NCBI RefSeq assembly: GCF_017873215.1
Contig: NZ_JAGGKA010000003.1
Coordinates: forward strand, 62,001-126,000
Length of the DNA: 64,000 nucleotides
Direction of reading: 5' to 3'
DNA from: Clostridium tetanomorphum
Lineage (GTDB): Bacteria > Bacillota > Clostridia > Clostridiales > Clostridiaceae
The notes under the pieces were generated by a model. The model was not told the DNA's origin. It worked only from the letters and a program-made list of their open reading frames with translations, and did no database searches. Position 1 is the first letter of the stretch. Every line of letters starts with the position of its first letter. Shown here piece after piece: positions 54,340-62,629 of this stretch. The position numbers and the translations under genes are program-made.

Positions 54340-55635
54340 ATGTCTAAATTTTTTACTTATGAAGAAAGACTTGAATTGCAAAAATACTTGAAAGAGAGTC
54401 TTTCTTTTAAAGAAATCAGCCGTAGGCTAGGAAAAAATTCCACTACTATTTCTAGAGAAGTCCGCAAGTATAGTTCCAAAATTGCTACAGGTTACCCTGG
54501 ATTTCCATTCAATGCTTGTAAGAAGCGTATTAACTGTAGAAATAAGAACGTCTGTGGCAAAGAATGCACCAGAAAATCGGCTAGCTATTGTAAGCTTTGT
54601 ACTTCTTGTAATTCAAACTGTCCAGATTTTATTGAAGAAGTCTGCACTGTCAGATTAAGAGTTCCTTATGTTTGTAACGGTTGTGAAACCATTGGTAAAT
54701 GTACACTTTTAAAAAACATTTATGATGCAGAGCATGCTCACGTCAAAGCGCATGAATCTATATCACAGTCACGAAGTGGCTTGTGTGTATCTGAAGATGA
54801 AATCGCTAGGTTGAATAAGATTATTTCGCCACTTATTCAAAATGGCCAGTCTGTAAATCAGATTTATATCAACCATCAGGACGAGCTTATGTGTAGTGAA
54901 AAGACCATTTATAATTACATCGATGCGTGTCTTTTTGATGTCAGGAACATTGATCTTCCAAGGAAAGTCAAGTTTCGTGAGCGTTATAAGAAGCCTGAAT
55001 TCAAAGTGGATAAAGGCTGCCGCATTGGTCGCAATTACGAAGCTTTTAGTGCGTTTATTGAAAAGAACCCTGATACTGCAGTGGTACAAATGGATTCTGT
55101 GATTGGCAGCAAAGGTGGTAAATGCCTCTTAACCATTCACTTCGTGGATTGCAGTTTAATGTTGGCATTCCTAAGAGATGCAAACACTTCAAAGTCTGTA
55201 ACTGATATTTTTCATCAGCTTGATAAAGAACTGGGAAAAGATGCTTTTAGTAGACTTTTTCCTGTTATCCTTACGGATAATGGGAGTAAGTTCTCCAATC
55301 CTAAAGCAATTGAATATCGGAAATCTGTACCATTTTTGCCTACCAATATATTTTACTGTGATGCAGGTAGCCCTTATCAAAAGGGAGCCATTGAGGTAAA
55401 TCATGAATTAATACGAAGGGTACTTCCTAAGGGTACAAGTTTTAATAATCTTACACAGGAAGATATTGCCTTAATGATGAATCATATCAATTCATACAAA
55501 AGAAAAAAGCTGAATAATCGCAGCCCATACGAAACATTCAACTTTTATCACGGAGAAGAAGTTTTACATAAACTTGGATGCGCACCGGTTGCAGCCAGTG
55601 ACATCATGCTAAAACCTACTCTTCTAAAAAAATAA
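54340..55635 (+). CDS. IS30-family transposase
   Basis: A 431-aa DDE transposase. The N-terminus is the IS30 helix-turn-helix (TYEERLELQKYLKESLSFK; ISRRLGKNSTTISREVRKY). A cysteine-rich insert follows (about residues 58-120, with more than fifteen cysteines), probably zinc-binding. The catalytic core has Asp252 (VVQMDSVIGSKGG), Asp313 (ILTDNGSKF) and Glu352 (QKGAIEVNHELIRRVLPKG). The gene appears intact. The ATG at 54340 has GGAGG six bases upstream. Codon usage is less AT-biased than in neighbouring genes. Confidence 0.93.
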   Translation: MSKFFTYEERLELQKYLKESLSFKEISRRLGKNSTTISREVRKYSSKIATGYPGFPFNACKKRINCRNKNVCGKECTRKSASYCKLCTSCNSNCPDFIEEVCTVRLRVPYVCNGCETIGKCTLLKNIYDAEHAHVKAHESISQSRSGLCVSEDEIARLNKIISPLIQNGQSVNQIYINHQDELMCSEKTIYNYIDACLFDVRNIDLPRKVKFRERYKKPEFKVDKGCRIGRNYEAFSAFIEKNPDTAVVQMDSVIGSKGGKCLLTIHFVDCSLMLAFLRDANTSKSVTDIFHQLDKELGKDAFSRLFPVILTDNGSKFSNPKAIEYRKSVPFLPTNIFYCDAGSPYQKGAIEVNHELIRRVLPKGTSFNNLTQEDIALMMNHINSYKRKKLNNRSPYETFNFYHGEEVLHKLGCAPVAASDIMLKPTLLKK

Positions 55636-55788
55636 TAAAAAAGCATGCCGCCAACCATTAAGCTGTCTAAGGAATTAAGGGGTGGATTCTCCGATTACAA
55701 AAAAATCGAGAGGGAGTCGACCTCCATTTGGCATGCTTATTTTTAATATAATACTTCAATAAATGTGAAAAATCAAACTGCATGTTGG

Positions 55789-55914
55789 TTACAAAGACTG
55801 CATCTCATTTACAAAACATGGATTTCGGATACAAAAGTGGCGTTTCATTTACAAATATTCAGTTGTCAGTTACAAAGATTGCTTTTCAATTTACAAAGTG
55901 GCATCTCGTGTTAC
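55789..55914 (+). repeat. Array of seven 20-21 bp phased repeats with TTACAAA core
   Basis: TTACAAA or a close variant starts at 55789, 55809, 55829 (ATACAAA), 55849, 55870, 55891 and 55911 (TTACTAT), a spacing of 20, 20, 20, 21, 21 and 20 bp. The bases before each core are partly conserved (TGCAT-x-TCAT-type). There is no open reading frame. The spacing equals two helical turns, so all copies face the same side of DNA. They could be transposase or other protein binding sites. Confidence 0.75.
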
Positions 55915-56043
55915 TATTGAGTTCTTATTTATTGTAAAATAGAATAAATCAATAAATATATAGCTAAAATCAATAAAAATTTATTGATAAACGATAAAAA
56001 GCATGTTATTCTATAAATAGAAATTAAAAGTGAGGTGCTTTTT

Positions 56044-56496
56044 ATGAAACAATGTTCAACAATTTTCTTAAGGATAGCTGTGATCCTTATTGGAATTATG
56101 GTTCTTGCCCTATGCATAGTTTGGTTGCCTTCAGCTGCAGATTATTTACACTATCCCATTTTAATCGGTGTGTATGCAACGGCAATAATGTTTTTCTTTG
56201 CTCTATATCAAGCTTTAAAACTTTTAAGTTATATTGACAAGAACAAAGCTTTCTCGGAATTATCTGTAAATGCTTTAAAGTATATCAAATATTGTGCAAT
56301 CACAATCAGCATTATATATGCAGTACTCATACCATTGGTATTTCCTATAGCAGATGCAGACGACGCCCCAGGTCTCATGGGATTCCCAGTGATTTTTATT
56401 TTTGCTTCTTCTGTGATTGGAGTGTTTGCTGCTCTTCTTCAAAGGCTTTTACAAGATGCTATTGATATAAAATCAGAAAATGATTTAACGGTATGA
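56044..56496 (+). CDS. DUF2975 membrane protein
   Basis: A 150-aa protein with four hydrophobic helices (about residues 8-28, 40-60, 80-103 and 115-135), matching the DUF2975 family. These proteins are typically encoded directly upstream of a YozG-like helix-turn-helix regulator, as here. The function is unknown. The ATG at 56044 has GTGAGG upstream; GTG at 56035 falls at that site. It lies beyond the repeat array right of the IS element. Confidence 0.85.
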   Translation: MKQCSTIFLRIAVILIGIMVLALCIVWLPSAADYLHYPILIGVYATAIMFFFALYQALKLLSYIDKNKAFSELSVNALKYIKYCAITISIIYAVLIPLVFPIADADDAPGLMGFPVIFIFASSVIGVFAALLQRLLQDAIDIKSENDLTV

Positions 56497-56506
56497 GGTG
56501 AATAAC

Positions 56507-56716
56507 ATGGCTATTATAATTAATATTGATGTTATGCTGGCTAAACGGAAAATGAGTGTAACAGAACTTACAGAGAAGGTTGGAATAACCATGGCAAACC
56601 TCTCTATACTAAAGAATGGAAAGGCAAAAGCTATTAGATTTTCAACTTTAGAAGCAATATGCAAAGCTTTAGAGTGCCAACCAGGCGATATTTTAGAATA
56701 CAGAAATGATACATAA
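56507..56716 (+). CDS. YozG-like XRE-family transcriptional regulator
   Basis: A 69-aa single-domain helix-turn-helix protein: MLAKRKMSVTELTEKVGITM, NLSILKNGKAKAIRFSTLEA, then ALECQPGDILEY, the typical YozG/Cro-like ending. It is probably an autoregulator of the DUF2975 pair. The ATG at 56507 has GAGGTG upstream and lies 10 bases after the upstream stop codon, so the two genes form one transcript. Confidence 0.9.
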   Translation: MAIIINIDVMLAKRKMSVTELTEKVGITMANLSILKNGKAKAIRFSTLEAICKALECQPGDILEYRNDT

Positions 56717-56783
56717 ATGGAAAGTTGAATACTACAAGAAGATTAGTTAAATGTTAAGTAAAGTTTATTTGAGGAGGTAATGT

Positions 56784-58130
56784 ATGAAGATTAAATTAAT
56801 TCAACCTGCAATGCTGCCAAGACCTATGGATACAAAGCTAAAAACAAGAATGTCTCCTTCGTTAGCTTTATTAACAATAGCAAATCTTACACCGAAAGAG
56901 CATGAAGTTATTATTGAGAATGAAAATGTTGAAAAGATAGATTTTGATGAACCTGTAGATTTGGTAGCAATAACTGTCACTGTAGATGTTATGAATAGAG
57001 CAGGGGAAATATCAAAGGAGTTCCAAAATCGTGGAGTAACAGTAATTGCAGGAGGTATACATATTACAGCAGATCCAGAGGGTACTCTTAATAGTTTTGA
57101 CGCAATATGTGTGGGAATGGCTGAGAGAATTTGGGCAAAAATCCTTAAGGATAAAGAAAATAATTCACTTAAGAAGATATATTATGATATGGAGAATATT
57201 TCTGGGAAAGAAATAGTATCACCTAATTATTATATTATTGATAATAAAAAGTATTTATATACTAATATAATTAGTACAAGCAGGGGATGTCCTTTTGAAT
57301 GTGACTTCTGCTATAATAGTTGTAAAAATGTACTTAAAACTTATATTAATAGGCCCATAGATGATGTGATTAAAGATATAAAAGCATTAAAAACAAGGCA
57401 TATAATGTTTATTGATGATAATTTTATTGGAAATCCTAAATGGACAAAAAAATTATTAGAGAAAATAAAGCCTCTTAAACTAAAGTGGAACGCAGCGGTT
57501 ACTTCTAATATAGTGGACATGCCTGAATTATTAAATGAAATGAAGGCGTCTGGTTGTCAAAGTCTATTTATAGGTTTTGAAAGTATAAATAGTAAGTCAA
57601 TAGATAGTGTCCACAAGGTGCAAAATAGTGTAAAAAGATATGAGAAACTTGTAGATGAAATTCATAAAAGAGGAATAATGATAAATGCAAGTTTTGTTTT
57701 CGGATTAGATGAAGATGATGTGTCTGTATTTAAGAATACATTAGAATGGATAATTAAAAATAAGATAGAAACGGTAACTTCACATATCCTTACTCCATAT
57801 CCTGGCACAAAGCTATACTCATCATTAATAGAGGAAAATAGAATTGTAGATTTTAATTTGTCAAATTATAATACTGCGCATGTGGTATATAAACCCAAGA
57901 ATATGACAGCAGAAGAATTATATAATGGCTATCTATGGATATATAAAGAAGTGTACACGTTTAAGAATATAATGAAAAGACTGCCAAAATCTAAAAAGCA
58001 ATGGATTCCATTCCTAGCATTTAATTTCTTTTATAGGAAGTTTGGAAAGCTAACAGAATTATTATGCAATATAGTTTCTTTTAAAAGTATAGGAAGATTT
58101 TTTAGATGGTTAGCTTATTGTATAAAATAA
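56784..58130 (+). CDS. B12-binding-domain-type radical SAM protein (BchE-like)
   Basis: A 448-aa protein. The N-terminal 120 residues form a cobalamin-binding-like Rossmann domain (VDLVAITVTVDVMNRAGEI; GVTVIAGGIHITADPEGTL; DAICVGMAE) without the D-x-H-x-x-G histidine loop, so any cobalamin would bind base-off without a protein His ligand. The radical SAM cluster C-x3-C-x2-C is Cys169, Cys173 and Cys176, followed by FIDDNFIGN and SLFIGFES. Relatives act in diverse methylation, cyclisation or lipid/natural-product reactions. The reaction is unknown. GGAGG precedes the ATG. Confidence 0.85.
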   Translation: MKIKLIQPAMLPRPMDTKLKTRMSPSLALLTIANLTPKEHEVIIENENVEKIDFDEPVDLVAITVTVDVMNRAGEISKEFQNRGVTVIAGGIHITADPEGTLNSFDAICVGMAERIWAKILKDKENNSLKKIYYDMENISGKEIVSPNYYIIDNKKYLYTNIISTSRGCPFECDFCYNSCKNVLKTYINRPIDDVIKDIKALKTRHIMFIDDNFIGNPKWTKKLLEKIKPLKLKWNAAVTSNIVDMPELLNEMKASGCQSLFIGFESINSKSIDSVHKVQNSVKRYEKLVDEIHKRGIMINASFVFGLDEDDVSVFKNTLEWIIKNKIETVTSHILTPYPGTKLYSSLIEENRIVDFNLSNYNTAHVVYKPKNMTAEELYNGYLWIYKEVYTFKNIMKRLPKSKKQWIPFLAFNFFYRKFGKLTELLCNIVSFKSIGRFFRWLAYCIK

Positions 58131-58166
58131 ATTTTCAATTATTTCTAAAATTTAACTAATTTCCTA

Positions 58167-58195
58167 TTGCATTATATAAAACTTTAATCTATAAT
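58167..58195 (+). promoter_or_regulatory. uxaC promoter
   Basis: TTGCAT (58167-58172) and TATAAT (58190-58195) are separated by 17 bp. The predicted start lies near 58202, just before the operator at 58209. Confidence 0.75.
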
Positions 58196-58208
58196 AAATA
58201 TTAGTTAA

Positions 58209-58223
58209 TGTTAACGTGAACAA
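58209..58223 (+). promoter_or_regulatory. LacI-type operator in front of uxaC
   Basis: TGTTAACGTGAACAA is a near-palindrome, repeated identically at 59658 and as a perfect palindrome at 60856. It lies immediately downstream of the predicted transcription start, where repressor binding would block expression. Confidence 0.75.
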
Positions 58224-58256
58224 TAATTATATTTTACTAAAGAGAGGGTGAAGCAT

Positions 58257-59663
58257 ATGAGAAAATTTATGGATGAAAATTTTTTATTATCTAATGATAC
58301 AGCAATAAATTTATATAATAATTATGCAAAAAATATGCCTATCATTGATTATCATTGCCATCTAAATCCACAAGAAATTTTTGAAAACAAAAAGTTTAAA
58401 AACATAACTGAAGCATGGCTATATGCAGACCACTATAAATGGAGAGCCATGAGAAGTAATGGTATAGATGAAAAATTTATTACTGGAGATGCTAGTGATT
58501 ATGAAAAATTTATGGCATGGGCAAAAACAATGCCAATGGCTATAGGTAATCCTCTTTATCACTGGACACACTTAGAACTTCAAAGATACTTTGGAATATA
58601 TGATGTTTTAAGTGAAAAAACTGCTCCTACTATTTGGGAGAAAGCAAATAAATTACTTAATGGTGAAGGATTTGGAGCAAGGGATTTAATAAATAAGTCT
58701 AATGTTAAAATATTATGTACAACAGATGATCCAACAGATTCATTAGAATATCATATAAAGCTTAAAGAAGATACTGAATTTAATGTAAAAGTTTTACCTG
58801 CTTTAAGACCAGATAAAGGACTTCAAATAAATGCAGATGATTTTACTTTATGGATTGAAAAGCTTGAGAAAGTATATAAAAAGAGCATTAAAAGCTATGA
58901 TGAGTTTTTAAAAGCTTTAGAATCAAGAGTAAGATTCTTTCATTCAGTTGGGTGTAGAATATCAGATCATGGCTTTAGTAGTCTGACATATGTAGAAACT
59001 TCAAAAGAAGAAGTAGAACATATATTTACAAAGGCACTAAAAGGAGAAAAAGTAACTAAAAAAGAGGAAAGTATGTATGTAATATACACACTGCAATTCT
59101 TAGGTAGATTATATTCGGAACTAGCATGGACAATGCAACTTCATATTGGAGCATTAAGAAACAACAATACAAAAATGTTTAGACAATTAGGACCAGATGC
59201 TGGATTTGACTCTATTAATGATGAAAAAGTAGCTTATTCTCTTTCAAGATTATTAGATTCATTAGAAGCAGAGAATTCTCTTCCTAAAACTATATTATAT
59301 ACATTAAATCCAAAGGATAATTATGTACTTAGCACTATGCTTGGAAACTTTCAAGGAGCCGAAGTTCCAGGAAAGATACAATTTGGATCTGCATGGTGGT
59401 TCTTAGATAATAAAGAAGGTATGATAGAACAAATGAAAACTGTAGCTAATACTGGACTGTTAAGCAGATTCGTAGGAATGTTAACTGATTCAAGAAGCTT
59501 CTTATCTTATACAAGACATGAATATTTTAGAAGAATATTATGCAACTTAATAGGAGAATGGGTTGAGAATGGAGAAGTGCCAGATGATATGGAGTTTTTA
59601 GGAAGCGCTGTGGAAGGGATATGTTTTAACAATGCAAAAAATTATTTTGGCATAGAGTGTTAA
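58257..59663 (+). CDS. uxaC: Glucuronate isomerase
   Basis: A 468-aa member of the amidohydrolase superfamily that converts glucuronate to fructuronate (and galacturonate to tagaturonate). Family segments include IDYHCHLNPQEI near residue 28, HWTHLELQRYFGI, CTTDDPTDSLEYH, HIGALRNNN and the C-terminal VGMLTDSRSFLSYTRHEYFRRI. The length is normal. The ATG at 58257 fits AGAGGG spacing better than GTG at 58248. The stop codon lies inside a LacI-type operator. Downstream genes supply KDG breakdown, but UxuA/UxuB are not visible in this window. Confidence 0.96.
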   Translation: MRKFMDENFLLSNDTAINLYNNYAKNMPIIDYHCHLNPQEIFENKKFKNITEAWLYADHYKWRAMRSNGIDEKFITGDASDYEKFMAWAKTMPMAIGNPLYHWTHLELQRYFGIYDVLSEKTAPTIWEKANKLLNGEGFGARDLINKSNVKILCTTDDPTDSLEYHIKLKEDTEFNVKVLPALRPDKGLQINADDFTLWIEKLEKVYKKSIKSYDEFLKALESRVRFFHSVGCRISDHGFSSLTYVETSKEEVEHIFTKALKGEKVTKKEESMYVIYTLQFLGRLYSELAWTMQLHIGALRNNNTKMFRQLGPDAGFDSINDEKVAYSLSRLLDSLEAENSLPKTILYTLNPKDNYVLSTMLGNFQGAEVPGKIQFGSAWWFLDNKEGMIEQMKTVANTGLLSRFVGMLTDSRSFLSYTRHEYFRRILCNLIGEWVENGEVPDDMEFLGSAVEGICFNNAKNYFGIEC

Positions 59664-59672
59664 CGTGAACAA
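59658..59672 (+). promoter_or_regulatory. LacI-type operator between uxaC and the regulator gene
   Basis: TGTTAACGTGAACAA, identical to the copy at 58209, overlaps the uxaC stop codon and lies 150 bp upstream of the LacI-family gene. It suggests autoregulation. Confidence 0.7.
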
Positions 59673-59821
59673 ATATAAAAATTTTTTATTATATATTTAT
59701 ATATGACAAAGCATTAGGTGCAACTTATATGAATGTAACAATTAAATATTAAATTTGCTAGTTAAGTTTTTTTCTATATGATATCATATAAGTATTTACT
59801 AGTAACATAGGAGTGTTAAAT

Positions 59822-60823
59822 ATGGGAGTAACTATAAAAGATATAGCTAGAATTGCAAATGTTTCACATACTACTGTTTCAAGAGCACTTAATGACAGTC
59901 CCTTTATAAATGAAGAAACAAAAGCTAAGATAAAAGCAATAGCAAAGGAACTTAATTATGTACCAAATTATAGTGCTAAAAGTTTGGTATTACATAGATC
60001 CTATAATATAGGATTGTTTTTCACAACTATAAGTCAAGTGACTTCACCAATGTTTTTTTATGAAACTGTAAGTGGAGTAAATAGTGCAATAAAAGAAGGT
60101 TACAATCTAGTAGTTAGAGGAATTGATGATTACAAAGAATTTACATTAATTAATAATAAAAGGTTTGATGGCATTATATTAATGAGCCAAAGTAATAGTG
60201 ATAATTCTTTTATATATTATTTACTTGAGAAAAATATCCCAGTAGTTGTATTAAATAGAGATATAGATGAAAGTTCTATAGTTAATATATTATCAGCAGA
60301 TAAAAAAGGAGCTTATAAGGCTGTAAATTATTTAATACAAAATGGGCATAAAAATATAGCTATAATAGAAGGTAAAAAAGGATTTAATGCTAGTATTGAA
60401 AGAAAAGATGGATTTTTAAATGCATTAATTGAAAATAAACTACCAATACAGAATGAATATATGGTTGAAGGGGATTACACTATTGAAAGTGGATATATTG
60501 CTATGAAAAAACTATTAAGTTTAAATAGTATTCCAACAGCTGTATTTTGTTCTAATGATGAAATGGCAGTAGGAGCTATGAAAGCAGCCTTTGAAGCAGG
60601 TCTTAATGTTCCAAAAGATATTTCTATTATGGGTTTTGATGATAATCAATTAGGCGGTTTTATAACACCAGCCTTAACTACTGTAAGAAGACCTATTATG
60701 GAATTAAGCAAAAAAGGTGCAGAGAAACTTTTAAATATTATAGAGAATAAAAACATTCAAGGAGAAAAAATATACGTTAGTACAGAACTTGTTAAAAGAG
60801 AATCAGTGGCAAAATTAATATAA
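59822..60823 (+). CDS. LacI-family transcriptional regulator of hexuronate/KDG genes
   Basis: A 333-aa repressor with the LacI helix-turn-helix (VTIKDIARIANVSHTTVSRA, residues 2-21), the hinge region KSLVLHRSYNIGLFF and a periplasmic-binding-protein-like sensor domain (FCSNDEMAVGAMKA; GFDDNQLGGFITPALTTV). Its operators are the three near-identical palindromes around uxaC and eda. The inducer is probably 2-keto-3-deoxygluconate or a hexuronate (inference from neighbours). The ATG at 59822 has AGGAG eight bases upstream. Confidence 0.92.
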   Translation: MGVTIKDIARIANVSHTTVSRALNDSPFINEETKAKIKAIAKELNYVPNYSAKSLVLHRSYNIGLFFTTISQVTSPMFFYETVSGVNSAIKEGYNLVVRGIDDYKEFTLINNKRFDGIILMSQSNSDNSFIYYLLEKNIPVVVLNRDIDESSIVNILSADKKGAYKAVNYLIQNGHKNIAIIEGKKGFNASIERKDGFLNALIENKLPIQNEYMVEGDYTIESGYIAMKKLLSLNSIPTAVFCSNDEMAVGAMKAAFEAGLNVPKDISIMGFDDNQLGGFITPALTTVRRPIMELSKKGAEKLLNIIENKNIQGEKIYVSTELVKRESVAKLI

Positions 60824-60855
60824 GTTTGCCACTGAATAAAAAAATTTTAAAAGGA

Positions 60856-60871
60856 TTGTTAACGTTAACAA
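60856..60871 (+). promoter_or_regulatory. Perfect palindromic LacI-type operator before eda
   Basis: TTGTTAACGTTAACAA is a 16-bp perfect palindrome 48 bp upstream of the eda start. It differs by one base from the two operators upstream. Confidence 0.8.
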
Positions 60872-60919
60872 AATCGCATATCAACTTTGTATAAAACAAA
60901 GGATAATTAGGAGGACAAT

Positions 60920-61567
60920 ATGGAAAGAATTGAAACTATAAAAAGAATAATTGATAGTGGAGTTGTGGCTGTAATAAGAGCTGAATCAAAAGAAGAAGGA
61001 ATAAAGGTTATTGATGCTGTAAAAAAGGGTGGAATAAAAGCTTTAGAAATAACTATGACTGTACCTGGAGCCGTAGATATTATAAAGGAAATATCAGAAA
61101 TGTACAAGCATGAAGATTTAATTATAGGAGCAGGAACAGTACTTGATGCTGAGACAGCAAGAGCCTGTATACTTGCAGGAGCGAAATATATAGTAAGTCC
61201 TTATCTTGATATAGATACTGTTAAGTTATGTAATAGATATAGAATACCTGTAATGCCTGGAATAATGACCGTAAAGGAAGCAATTGAGGCTCTTGAATAT
61301 GGTGCTGAAATACTAAAAGTTTTTCCAGGAAATGCTTATGGTCCATCAATCATAAAGTCATTTAAAGGGCCTATACCTCAAGGGAATTTTATGCCTACAG
61401 GTGGGGTTAATATAGACAATATAAAAGATTGGATAAAAGCAGGAGCTGTAGCTGTTGGTACAGGGTCAGATTTAACTAAAGGAGCTAAAACTGGAGATTA
61501 TGAATTAGTTACTAAAACAGCAACAAAGTTTGTAGAAGAAGTAAAAAAAGCAAGAGCTAATATCTAG
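60920..61567 (+). CDS. eda: 2-keto-3-deoxy-6-phosphogluconate aldolase
   Basis: A 215-aa class I aldolase that splits KDPG to pyruvate and glyceraldehyde-3-phosphate. The Schiff-base lysine is Lys133 (ILKVFPGNAYGPS), Glu43 lies in ALEITM, and the phosphate-binding segment is FMPTGGVN. It may also act on 4-hydroxy-2-oxoglutarate. It is encoded 18 bases before the KDG kinase, forming the last two steps of hexuronate breakdown. TTAGGAGG precedes the ATG. Confidence 0.96.
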   Translation: MERIETIKRIIDSGVVAVIRAESKEEGIKVIDAVKKGGIKALEITMTVPGAVDIIKEISEMYKHEDLIIGAGTVLDAETARACILAGAKYIVSPYLDIDTVKLCNRYRIPVMPGIMTVKEAIEALEYGAEILKVFPGNAYGPSIIKSFKGPIPQGNFMPTGGVNIDNIKDWIKAGAVAVGTGSDLTKGAKTGDYELVTKTATKFVEEVKKARANI

Positions 61568-61585
61568 AAAGAGGTGTAATTATAG

Positions 61586-62533
61586 ATGGAAGTATTAACT
61601 TTTGGAGAAACCATGATAGTTTTTACTCCAGAGTCAAATGGACCACTAAGATATGTTAATAGTTTTAATAAGTCTATAGGTGGAGCAGATTCTAATGTGG
61701 CTATAGCCCTTGCAAGACTTGGTCATAAGTCTGCTTGGTTTTCAAAGTTAGGGAATGATGAATTTGGAAGATATATTCAAAGCACTATAAGAGGAGAAGG
61801 TGTGGACGTTTCTAAATTAAAATTTACAAATGAAGCAAGTACAGGTCTTCTTTTCAAAGAAAGATTTAGTAGTGAAAATCCTAATGTATATTATTACAGA
61901 AAAGATTCAGCAGCCAGTAAACTAGCAGTAGATGATTTAGATTTAGAATACATAACACAAGCTAAGATAATTCATATTACAGGTATAACTCCAGCTTTGT
62001 CAGAGAGTGCAAGAGATGTAGTTTTTAAAGTGCTAAATATAGCAAAAGAAAATAAAATAACTATATCATTTGATCCTAATATTAGATTAAAGTTATGGAC
62101 ATTAGAAGAAGCAAGACCAGTACTTTTAGATATAGCCAAAATGTCAGATATAGTTTTACCAGGAATTTCAGAAGGTGAAATGCTTTTAGGTACTAGTGAT
62201 GAAAAAGAAATAGCTAATAAATTTATAGATATGGGTTCTAAAGTAGTGGCTGTGAAGCTTGGAGCACAGGGTTGTTATGTAGCAACTAAAGATAAAGCTA
62301 TTTATGTAAAGGGGTACTCAATTGAAAATCCTGTGGATACTGTTGGAGCAGGAGATGGCTTTGCAGCAGGATTTTTATCAGGAATATTAAAAAATCTAAG
62401 TATTGAACAATGTGGTAAATATGGTAATGGAGTAGGAGCTATGGCTACTTTGGTTCAAGGAGATATGGAAGGATTTCCTTATTTAGAACAGCTTATGACT
62501 TTCATGGGAAAGAAGAAAGTTATAGATAGATAA
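61586..62533 (+). CDS. kdgK: 2-keto-3-deoxygluconate kinase (PfkB family)
   Basis: A 315-aa carbohydrate kinase of the PfkB/ribokinase family. The N-terminal signature GGADSNVAIALARLGHKS is near residue 31, and the C-terminal DTVGAGDGFAAGFLSGIL contains the catalytic aspartate. It phosphorylates KDG for the adjacent aldolase; the assignment rests partly on this context because PfkB kinases vary in substrate. GAAAGAGGTG precedes the ATG. Confidence 0.92.
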   Translation: MEVLTFGETMIVFTPESNGPLRYVNSFNKSIGGADSNVAIALARLGHKSAWFSKLGNDEFGRYIQSTIRGEGVDVSKLKFTNEASTGLLFKERFSSENPNVYYYRKDSAASKLAVDDLDLEYITQAKIIHITGITPALSESARDVVFKVLNIAKENKITISFDPNIRLKLWTLEEARPVLLDIAKMSDIVLPGISEGEMLLGTSDEKEIANKFIDMGSKVVAVKLGAQGCYVATKDKAIYVKGYSIENPVDTVGAGDGFAAGFLSGILKNLSIEQCGKYGNGVGAMATLVQGDMEGFPYLEQLMTFMGKKKVIDR

Positions 62534-62629
62534 TATATTTGTATGTTAATTATATAAAATTGGTTAGTAAAATTTATATTTTATTATTATATTATTTAAA
62601 TTTATTAGATGTAAAGAGGGAGGAAAAAT

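Larger units (their letters stand above)
54150..55920 (+). mobile_element. IS30-family insertion sequence (limits approximate)
   Basis: An IS30-type transposase gene is framed on the left by two hairpins and on the right by a hairpin (AAAAAGCATGCC with GGCATGCTTATTTTT, about 55636-55745) and a phased array of TTACAAA repeats. GTTGGCGGCA occurs just left of the gene (54316-54325) and its complement TGCCGCCAAC just right (55645-55654). Further out, the reverse complement of the left flank (TTGCATTTCGATTTACAA, around 54161-54178) resembles the right-hand repeat unit TTGCTTTTCAATTTACAA (55880-55897), so the true ends may lie there. Target-site duplication was not identified. Confidence 0.6.

Noticed and set aside
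54896-55102. Short frames inside the transposase gene
   Set aside because: They are out-of-frame shadows of the intact IS30 transposase.
60856-60871. CcpA cre site before eda
   Set aside because: TGTTAACGTTAACA mismatches the cre consensus at the fourth position and matches the local LacI-type operator copies better.
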